Shown in pieces: positions 57,501 to 64,000 of a stretch of 64,000 nt of DNA. The translations under genes and the position numbers were made by a program. Source of the DNA: Lota lota (Eukaryota; Chordata; Actinopteri; Gadiformes; Lotidae); assembly GCA_026745465.1 (NCBI GenBank), contig JACYXH010000205.1:62001-126000 (forward strand). Reading direction: 5' to 3'. The notes beneath the pieces are model-generated. The model ran no database searches. It was not told the DNA's origin and saw only the letters and a program-made list of their open reading frames with translations. The number at the start of each line of letters is the position of its first letter. Position 1 is the first letter of the stretch.

Positions 57501-60500
57501 CGCACCTAACAACCCAAACAAGCTGACAACGTACAACACAGTTAGAAGGTGAGCGTGGTGCGTGCCACCTCAACAACATGGTGCTGATGTTCGGGGGGCT
57601 GTCCACGGAGGGCGTTTGAAGCCCACCGTGCACATTGCCCTTTAGAATCGCAAATGGTGTAGAAATGTTAAGCTCACTGTGTCCGTATCCATGGAAACAG
57701 AGGAGCCGTGGAAAGGAGGCCCTTTAAGGCATAGCGTGGTTGACACAGATAGATGCGAAGGTAGGTTAGGTGGTTGGTTGGCACGAAAGCAAAAACATTT
57801 GTAATGGTTTTTTTGTGTGCTAGCCTAATAAGGGGACTACGGCATCTCATTAGGCCCATAAAGGTTTTTTTAGCATCTGTTGTCGTGACCTAGGAGCAGC
57901 CATCCTAAATCAGATTTGGTTTTTGTTGCACCACCGCTATGAGCTCGGCCTGCAGGGAGCTAAAACTGTGACTTTGTATTGAATATTCTCAAAGGCTTCC
58001 TTCACTTTCTTTTTCTAAATGACTGTTTAAGATGTCCAATGATGTACAAAGCAGGAGCGAGAGACATAGAGAGCTCAGGGGAGAGGGAGAGAGAGAAAGT
58101 GGGTGATAACCTGATGGTGTTATTTTAATGTTACTTTAATCATTTAACTTTTTCATGAGGCTGATAATCACACAACCAAACCGTCTGTATTTTCCATAAA
58201 ACATTTACTCATAGAAATAAGGAGCATGGAGAAACAAATGTGTGACTCAAACTCCCCTTTATTAGACATTGCTGTTACGGAGCTAACATTAGTTGTGCAT
58301 GGAAGATGCCATCTCCAGAAAGGCTAGTTTGTTTTGTGTGCAACAAGGTTGAGTTGTCCTCCCCAGCAGATTTATCAAATTATTTTGTATTTATTCTTGT
58401 ATGCTGTGAAATATTTGAGATTCTTCACAAGAATAACAAAAAAACGCTCCAGCCAAGAAAGAGGTGGTCATCACAACAACCCTAGAGACAAAGGGAGAGA
58501 GAGAGATAGAGCGAGGAAGAGGGTAAAGCACTCTGTGAAGTATCTATCCTCTGCGCACATTTTTTTTTTTGCTAGAGTTTCAATGATAGTTTCTGCTACA
58601 TTGTATGCAACAGGTTTTAACTGTACTTTAAAGTATACATTATTTTTTCGAACATAAAACACTTTTGTGTAATGGCAAACAGTGTATTTTATTGTATATA
58701 TTAACGGTTACGTATTATATTCATGTTTATTGCACTTCGACTAAAACAACGTCATATTATGTTAATTGAGGGCTATTACTAATTGTATTATAGGATATAT
58801 TCAATGTAGCAATGAGGAATTGAACTCAAGAGAGCTAAGCATCTATTTTTAAGTCCATTCTTGTTGACAGTTAACTGTTGTTTTGCCAACACATCTAAAC
58901 TCACAAATATCCCACAGTGTCTTAATCAAGCGGATCCTTTCTTACCTCCCAAAGGGATTTCTATTAGGGTTCCTACCATGTTCCACATTATTCTTGTCAT
59001 TAGGCGCCTAAACATCAAACTGTTAATTTGAAGAATGCATCTGAACGACTGGGAGTTAGCATCACTGTCAGCAAACATCCTTAGCAACACAACAATCGAT
59101 TATACTTTGGGGCATGTGAGGAGCTAGTACTTAGTATTTCATAAGAAAACAAATTGACCAATAGGTTTTAAACCATTATTTCTGCAAGAAGGAATAACAA
59201 TCAGGTGTCAGTTAGAGTTCAGTGAGAGTTATTTCTTTTTCTGGAAAAAGATAATCGTTCACTGTCTTTTTTTCCAGTTTGGCTGTATTTCTCTATTTTG
59301 CAGGCCATAATCATTAACCCCGGTAGTATCTCTTTAGGTAAGATAATGGCTTTTCTCTCCCCAACCTACAAGCCAAAACTCTGTCTCCCATCTGCGTTGT
59401 CTTTAAGTTCGCTATCAACTAGGGTGACAGAGGATGAGGCAGAACCAACGCGGACCGGTAGAGGTGACTCACTGACTAACTTCCTGCTCGTAAAACGTCC
59501 CCTCAGCCACAACACAAGCCTCTGCTGACTTCACTGAGACACAATGCAACAACACAATGCACAAGTCAACCGTCCGGCCGCCACAGAGCCAAACGCAACT
59601 ATAAAGAATAGAGCCAATTATATACCGCTTGTGTCAGGGAGGACACATATGGAAACAGCGTGAAACACCATAGCAATTAAACCCTGGCGGGCCGGTGGAT
59701 GTGGGAGATGGTGCTGGTGTGTTTTCCCCACACGGTAACTTATACTTTGCGCTATACCATCAAACGGCATTAGCAATGTATGTCAGATATTGTTACAGCA
59801 CAGGAACACATGTAACTGTGTGTTATGTGGTGAGTAATGTACTACTCCTATGACAGACAAGTGCTGTTTGTTTAGTAGAGAACTAGTGGACTGGAGGAGC
59901 AGTGGTATTTTGGCGCTGATGGATTTAGCTAAGGCTAGCTTATTTCTCACCAATCAGAACATGCATAAGTACAAGCAGTTTAAAAGAAGCGAGGAGAGGA
60001 AAACAATGTGTCACGGTGATATGTTACAGCACAATTCATAATTCCTTTTTTTAATCAAGTGATGAATTGCATGGTCCCATAAATCTCATTTTAACTGATC
60101 TTTGCTACACTTAAATATAGCATCTCTTCTCTTTTTTTCGCCGGCTTGTGGAAAATTGGGAAATGTTTTCAGAAAGCTTTGGTTATCTTCCACATGTCCA
60201 GAGACACAAATTGTGTTGGGGAATGTTGACAAATGTCTGGTCTATGTACAGAAGGGGTCCATATAACGAATAGAGACTATGTCAAGGGCCTCTTCGAAAC
60301 CTGACAAGCCTCAGCACAAGAGTTGGCCCCCAGCCTTATTTCAGCTATGTTTCAGGTACTGTGTCAGATCCCTGGTGCTACCAACAAAACACAAATCCCA
60401 GAGTGCACGTTTCCTTGCGATAGACCATAGATGCATCAGACCCTATGAGCCCCAGCAAGTAGAACGCAGATAAGACCTAAATAACTGATAGTTGACAGCT

Positions 60501-63446
60501 GCCTCACTGAGGAATTCCTTACTACCTTTTAGAAGCAAGGATTTGATGTTTGGATCACACAAGAGTTTTTTTTTTACGTTATCACAAAAACTATCTAATT
60601 AATTGAAACAGACATTAACCAAGGGACATTTAACAAAGGTTTACTAATGTGTTTCTAACAATCATGTAGGTAGAGGTCAATTCAAAGTCAATCTTAACAG
60701 ACTCATGAGAGTAAAGTCGGATCAAACTGTACATTAAAAAGACAAAAACTAAGAAAGCATAATGGTTTGAAATTGCGGTACCAAATAGCCAATAGCCACA
60801 CATGACCAGTATCAAAAACCAACCAAAACATCAAGTAAGCTTGCAATGACCACAATAAAACCCACCAAAAAGTGAAAGTGAAAAAGGTTAAAACCATGAG
60901 CGATGTCAATGAAACTGCCAAAACAGACAATTTAGTTCAAAGCCCTCTCTCCCAGTAAAGGTGAAGGTATGTTGGGAATATGGTGGTTAAATGAAATGTC
61001 TGTGTAATAGGCCGATGTGTCATCCCATAATACTGCCAGCCCACTGAGATGGGACTCTGTGTGGGCAGCTTGTAAATCCCCAGCACTGTTTGCCAAACAA
61101 TCTCTTACATGAGCCTCTTGGTTATTGGCCAGTTAAAAAAAGAAAAAGAAAATAAAGAAAAAGCTTGATACATATTTCCTGGAAGAGTTTGCTGGAGAAA
61201 TGTGGTAATACATCTTGGCTTTCAGAGCACACAATGTGGATAGTCTGGACGAGATTGTATTTAAGCTTAATTTGTCGTATGGGCAACAAAGATATAGTCA
61301 TCATATGCTTCGGTGATTCGTAAGATTTCAAAGATAGTCGGCTAAACATGGCAAGGCAAAGTAAGCTAGTCTAGTCTATCTGTTTAGCGGGACACAATTT
61401 TACAGCGGGTTCATCATCCCCATTAGCAGACATTTAGAGACGGCGCCACGATGGCTACATTGTGTTTAAGTTAATCTTTGCATCATGACTCTCAATGGAG
61501 ATTAAACTCTGTCTTCAAGTCTATACCAGAACGCACGTTATTCAGATCCGATGCAGAGTCACGCAACAAGCTAGAGAAGGATGATATGCTAACGGGTGCC
61601 CCTGCCATTCATTTCATGAATTACAATAAAACGTGCATCAGTATTTCTTTTCAAAGGGATCTGCCCTTTCCTTTTTTCTTTTTGCTAGCCCATTTGTAGT
61701 CTTCTACTGTGGCCTCTCATATCTAATTGCCATTCAAGATCACCGCTGTCTCAATGCCAACACCTTGGGGGTGGTTTCACGTTCAGCAGAGGACAATGAC
61801 GCATGTTTCTAAGGGCTAATGGTCCCTAGCTAAAGTAAAGTACAGCCACATCTTATAAAGGCATTACAAACTCGATATCCCATTTTGATGAAATATGAAT
61901 GGCGTATCAGTGCAAGATTAGCACTTAGCTTGAAAACAGGTTATAACGACAAAATGCTATAGTCGCTACCCCATGGAGTGTCAATTGAGAGCCCTGTTTT
62001 GGGGAAAAGTGTTTGTTGTTTATCAACCAAACTCCTCGCAGCCAGTAGCCATCTAGGTTTCATTTTCTCAGCTCACGTCTCGCAGTGAAGTAGGTTGAAT
62101 AAACACACTTACCGCATTGTGAGTCTGTGTTTGTCCGACGAGGATCAATATGTTTGAGCAGATTATGGACAGGCAGAAGTTGATAAGGATGATAGATCGT
62201 TCAGAACGAATATATCTGAGGAAAGGAGGAGGAAAACACAAAACCTTTATGTATTTCATTCATTTCATTACTCTTTGATTCAGCTTAAACCATCATCATA
62301 CTGGTTTCAGGTTTATTTCTCTTAGAGACCAACAAGTAGAAGTCACGAATGGACTTGCGGATCGAGATGTTTGAATCTATCTCACAACAAATATATCTCA
62401 CATTATGTTGTCACAGTTGATCTTTTAATGGCTTCAGTTTTGTTTTAAGGTGAGCTCTGGTTGCTCATTGGAAAGGTTGTCATTGTGTGGAGGTTTTTCT
62501 TTGTCGGTCACAATATATATATTTGTTGAATTCATCTCACAACGAAAATATAATACCCATAACCATACTTCACTAAATAAAACAACCTCTTGGCTGTGGT
62601 CTAACGGGTTGTAGAATTACCTCCAAAGGACGGCATAGATCACTGCCAGTGTGATCAAGGCAAGGCAGGACAGACCACAGCCAACTATCAGTGTCACAGA
62701 TGGGACCCCCGAGTACTCCATGGCCTGTGCGGGAGACAGAGTGAGACACAGCAGTCAGCAGGAGTCTGTTGCAAAGGAACACATAAGTCTCACACACAGC
62801 ACTCCAATCAAAAAACAGCTCCAGACATTTCAAATGGACCTAAAGTGGATTGCTTGTTATGTTGCAGGGGTTTAGTCAATATATCGGCTCATCAGTATGC
62901 AAGCAAGTCTAGGTACAACCGCCCAGACCACCTCCTCTAGGGTCTGGTTTATTGTATTATGTTGCTAATACTGTACTCGACCATAACCGTTTATAATCAA
63001 TTATTGTTGATGAGAAACTCATTGGTCCGACTCACACCAACAGTAGGCCTATGCACACACCCACGCGTGAAAACGTGCACTCACACAACTGCGCGAGGGA
63101 ACATCTGTGCGCACGCGCTCACGCACACCACAGAGTTACCTCAATCTCTGTACAAACTACTTATGAAATGTCCCCTTAATAATAACAATAACAACGCATT
63201 TAACTTAATTACTCATTAAATAACACATCCAATGTCCATCTCTAAGCTGAAGGTAAGCTCCATTGCTCCTTACGTTTATCAGCAAGTTGCTATACATAAC
63301 AAATCGATAGCCGACTTACTATTTCTCTTGGTTGCTGAGCCAAAATGGCGAAGGTAGATACACGATCACATAAGCATTTTGTATGGGATGCATCTGTAAG
63401 CACCGTTTTACATCCTTTTGAGGACCAGGTTCCCCAAGAATCGTTC
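44410..63446 (-). CDS. adgrb3: adgrb3, adhesion G protein-coupled receptor B3 / BAI3 (15 exons, 5' partial)
   Basis: Minus-strand exons, in gene order 63446-63320, 62724-62621, 62215-62113, 55510-55360, 53966-53897, 53335-53269, 52679-52594, 52135-52037, 51662-51491, 51033-50938, 50175-50136, 48406-47715, 47110-47075, 46217-46113 and 44598-44410, join in one open frame of about 711 codons with matching phases. They encode the GPS end of the GAIN domain, seven membrane helices and the long cytoplasmic tail ending in the PDZ ligand QTEV. The B3 paralogue, rather than B1 or B2, is shown by [53 protein letters not shown] and [12 protein letters not shown]. The receptor binds C1q-like proteins outside the cell and, through its tail, ELMO/DOCK to activate Rac; it acts in synapse and dendrite formation and myoblast fusion. 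The upstream extracellular exons lie beyond 64000. Confidence 0.97.
44599..46112 (-). other. adgrb3 last intron
   Basis: 1.5-kb intron with a TGTTA pentanucleotide stretch (44757-44777), a GGT trinucleotide tract (45296-45360) and G-rich segments. No coding sequence beyond chance frames in the GGT tract. Confidence 0.5.
45296..45360. repeat. GGT trinucleotide tract
   Basis: About 20 GGT units in the last adgrb3 intron, with two GGG/GGC variants near its end. Confidence 0.92.
46113..46217 (-). CDS. adgrb3: adgrb3 tail exon with ELMO-binding RKR
   Basis: 105 nt, phase 0-0, encoding [20 protein letters not shown] and then [15 protein letters not shown]. The RKR in an amphipathic helix is the ELMO contact known from BAI1 and BAI3. 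Acceptor attgcag, donor gtgagt. Confidence 0.96.
47075..47110 (-). CDS. adgrb3: adgrb3 36-nt in-frame exon
   Basis: 36 nt, phase 0-0, encoding [16 protein letters not shown] is a basic-directed phosphorylation-type site (inference). Acceptor tttacag, donor gtaggt. Its small size and symmetric phase make it a candidate for regulated skipping. Confidence 0.94.
47270..47695 (-). repeat. degenerate ~40-bp minisatellite in adgrb3 intron
   Basis: About ten units of roughly 38-48 nt, each with a CCTAAATTCATTCATTCA-type core followed by a CACGTC...ACAGTAAGCATA-type second half. It starts about 20 nt past the donor of the main tail exon and fills most of the 604-nt intron. Confidence 0.8.
47715..48406 (-). 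CDS. adgrb3: adgrb3 main cytoplasmic-tail exon
   Basis: 692 nt encoding about 230 residues. Recognisable blocks are [85 protein letters not shown] and [16 protein letters not shown]. Compared with human B3 it has added low-complexity runs: a glutamate and glutamine run, a Gly/Met-rich stretch with six consecutive glycines, and an alanine run after MPRAS. The acceptor (ttgcag) follows a C-rich pyrimidine tract. The donor is gtgcgt. Confidence 0.96.
48407..50135 (-). other. adgrb3 intron upstream of main tail exon
   Basis: 1.7-kb intron. The part next to the acceptor is a C-rich pyrimidine tract on the transcript strand. No repeat or exon recognised in the rest. Confidence 0.45.
50136..50175 (-). 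CDS. adgrb3: adgrb3 exon, 40-nt tail exon
   Basis: 40 nt, phase 0 in, one base out. It encodes [13 protein letters not shown](A), strongly conserved in all B-type receptors. Acceptor cctacag, donor gtaagg. Because its length is not a multiple of three, it cannot be skipped alone without breaking the frame. Confidence 0.95.
50938..51033 (-). CDS. adgrb3: adgrb3 exon, start of cytoplasmic tail
   Basis: 96 nt, phase 0-0. It encodes [20 protein letters not shown] and then [12 protein letters not shown], helix 8 and the proximal tail, with cysteines that could be palmitoylated (inference). Acceptor tcgctag, donor gtgggc. Confidence 0.95.
51083..51110. repeat. CA microsatellite
   Basis: About 14 CA units about 50 nt upstream, in gene direction, of the exon at 51033-50938. 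Confidence 0.9.
51491..51662 (-). CDS. adgrb3: adgrb3 exon, helices 6 and 7
   Basis: 172 nt. It encodes [20 protein letters not shown], then [20 protein letters not shown] and [17 protein letters not shown]: helix 6, extracellular loop 3 and helix 7. Acceptor ctggcag, donor gtgcct. Confidence 0.97.
51842..51910. repeat. poly-A and poly-G runs
   Basis: 19 A at 51842-51860 and a run of about 15 G at 51896-51910, in the adgrb3 intron between the loop 3 and helix 6 exons. Confidence 0.85.
51982..52014 (-). promoter_or_regulatory. inverted repeat with homopolymer loop near a 5' splice site
   Basis: Perfect 11-nt arms ATAGATAGCCC and GGGCTATCTAT flank a run of C. In the adgrb3 transcript this is a hairpin with a G-rich loop, starting 22 nt beyond the donor of the loop 3 exon (52037). 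The arms extend further with mismatches. Confidence 0.6.
52037..52135 (-). CDS. adgrb3: adgrb3 exon in intracellular loop 3, candidate cassette exon
   Basis: 99 nt that enters and leaves in the same phase. It encodes (G)[19 protein letters not shown] and then [13 protein letters not shown](M), with a C-x-x-C pair. The acceptor ccacag at 52136 was chosen over the overlapping acag four bases further in, because only the former keeps the frame. Skipping it would join RAG directly to ASLWSS, the arrangement I recall for B2. A hairpin lies 22-55 nt beyond its donor gtgagt. Confidence 0.93.
52594..52679 (-). CDS. adgrb3: adgrb3 exon, end of helix 5 and start of intracellular loop 3
   Basis: 86 nt. 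It encodes [20 protein letters not shown] and then DKKLKHRA(G), identical in motif to B3 and unlike the B1/B2 version. Acceptor acccgtag, donor gtatga. Confidence 0.96.
53269..53335 (-). CDS. adgrb3: adgrb3 exon, extracellular loop 2 and helix 5
   Basis: 67 nt. It encodes [20 protein letters not shown] and then VL. The leading C-W is the conserved loop-2 cysteine and tryptophan of adhesion receptors. Acceptor ctctgcag, donor gtaatt. Confidence 0.95.
53897..53966 (-). CDS. adgrb3: adgrb3 exon, helix 4
   Basis: 70 nt. It encodes (G)[19 protein letters not shown] and then TPQ(Y), the fourth helix. The acceptor (tttaaag) has a T-rich but A-interrupted tract; the donor is gtgagt. Confidence 0.93.
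53967..55359 (-). other. adgrb3 intron between helix 3 and helix 4 exons
   Basis: 1.4-kb intron with a GT tract that runs into a run of G (54536-54578). Nothing else recognised. Confidence 0.45.
54536..54578. repeat. GT tract followed by G run
   Basis: GT units to about 54557 followed by about 20 G, in the adgrb3 intron. Confidence 0.88.
55360..55510 (-). CDS. adgrb3: adgrb3 exon, helix 3 and intracellular loop 2
   Basis: 151 nt. It encodes [20 protein letters not shown], then [20 protein letters not shown] and [10 protein letters not shown](G). The cysteine at the start should form the conserved disulfide to loop 2. Acceptor accaccag, donor gtaagt. Confidence 0.97.
55511..62112 (-). other. 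adgrb3 intron, 6.6 kb
   Basis: Long intron with a CTT/TTC trinucleotide tract (56447-56481). I recognise no mobile element or exon in the remainder; open frames here are short and lack protein-like features. Confidence 0.45.
56447..56481. repeat. TTC trinucleotide tract
   Basis: About 11 TTC units in the long adgrb3 intron; on the transcript strand they read GAA. Confidence 0.9.
62113..62215 (-). CDS. adgrb3: adgrb3 exon, helix 2
   Basis: 103 nt. It encodes (R)[19 protein letters not shown] and then [15 protein letters not shown]: intracellular loop 1, helix 2 and the start of extracellular loop 1. Acceptor cctcag, donor gtaagt. The next intron, 55511-62112, is the longest of the gene in this window. 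Confidence 0.96.
62621..62724 (-). CDS. adgrb3: adgrb3 exon, membrane helix 1
   Basis: 104 nt. It encodes [20 protein letters not shown] and then [14 protein letters not shown](R), the first helix of the receptor. Acceptor cgcacag, donor gtaatt. Confidence 0.95.
63320..63446 (-). CDS. adgrb3: adgrb3 exon, end of GAIN domain with GPS
   Basis: 127 nt, one base in, phase 0 out. It encodes [20 protein letters not shown], then [20 protein letters not shown] and EI. The W, C-x16-C-x-C and STFAILAQ pattern is the GPS motif with its tethered-agonist start. The usual cleavage triplet H-L-S/T reads R-V-S. NDS is a glycosylation sequon. Acceptor cccgcag, donor gtaagt. Confidence 0.95.
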
Positions 63447-64000
63447 CTGCGGGAAGAAAGCAAAGGTAATTAGGCTAATTCCAGATGTAGCACGACTTCA
63501 ACGCGTGTTTTCGACATCGGCTCTCGCTTTAATCAACACCTCGACTGCCTAATAAACTCAGCACCAAAGAAAAGGCGAATAAAGATATCGACGCGGCTTT
63601 TTTAGTGGGCAACAACCAGCATTTAGCTCCAGCAGAGAAAAAGGCAGAGACCGCGAAGAGGAGGAGGACAAGAGCTCGGAGCTGTCCGATGACGATTGGT
63701 GCTGATTGATTATGTGAAACACAGCTAAAAAAAAGCAACGCGTGCCATCAAACGCAACACTATCATGTATAATATCGGAGGATATGAGTGATAATGTCAT
63801 ATTTACCCGGTGTCGATTGCGTGAAAATATTTCCAATCGAGCGTATTTTTCCTATGCTTTTTTTTTTTATCCACGTACTCTCGTTTACCCGCTTTTGATA
63901 TTCTTATTTTAATAATCCTTTCATTGAATCATTTTAATTAGCGGCGTTTGAAAGCTTCCTAAGGGGAATTTTCACCCTGGAAACGGTGGACAGCATCAGA
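63447..64000 (-). other. adgrb3 intron upstream of GPS exon
   Basis: Intron sequence up to the window edge. The next upstream adgrb3 exon was not found here. Confidence 0.45.

Overview
The window comes from a vertebrate nuclear genome, almost certainly a ray-finned (teleost) fish. It has long introns with GT-AG borders, many mobile elements of teleost type and dense simple repeats. It holds the 3' parts of two convergent genes that are also convergent neighbours in human (ADGRB3 and LMBRD1 at 6q12-q13). The very high density of CA/GT, CTGT and poly-C tracts recalls cod-like genomes, but that is only a weak guess.

Plus strand, 4647-37794: thirteen coding exons of lmbrd1 (lysosomal cobalamin transport protein LMBD1), from transmembrane segment 3 to the stop codon, 1301 nt with the stop. 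They join in one open frame with matching phases at every junction. About the first 100 codons lie to the left of the window. The 3' UTR follows 37794, with polyadenylation signals near 38558 and 38812.

Minus strand, 63446-44410: fifteen coding exons of adgrb3 (adhesion G protein-coupled receptor B3, BAI3), from the GPS cleavage region through the seven membrane helices and the cytoplasmic tail to the C-terminal PDZ ligand QTEV, 2137 nt with the stop. The large extracellular part (CUB, thrombospondin repeats, most of the GAIN domain) lies to the right of the window. The stop codons of the two genes are about 6.6 kb apart, and that gap holds both 3' UTRs and several repeats.

Introns and the intergenic gap contain a 5'-truncated L1-like LINE, an L2/Rex-like LINE tail, two tRNA-derived SINEs on opposite strands, several palindromic TTAA-flanked miniature transposons, two probable solo LTRs and about twenty simple-sequence tracts. 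I found no RNA gene, CRISPR, operon or other prokaryote-type system. The two proteins do not share a pathway: LMBD1 serves vitamin B12 export from lysosomes, and ADGRB3 is a synaptic and myoblast receptor that signals through ELMO/DOCK/Rac. They are linked by conserved synteny.

The most interesting observations are splice-related. A 99-nt phase-matched exon in intracellular loop 3 of adgrb3 carries a C-x-x-C motif and has a strong hairpin just beyond its 5' splice site. Two small in-frame exons encode the basic, ELMO-binding part of the tail. A ~40-bp minisatellite starts just after the donor of the main tail exon. The GPS has an atypical R-V-S core. No clearly new biological system is visible.
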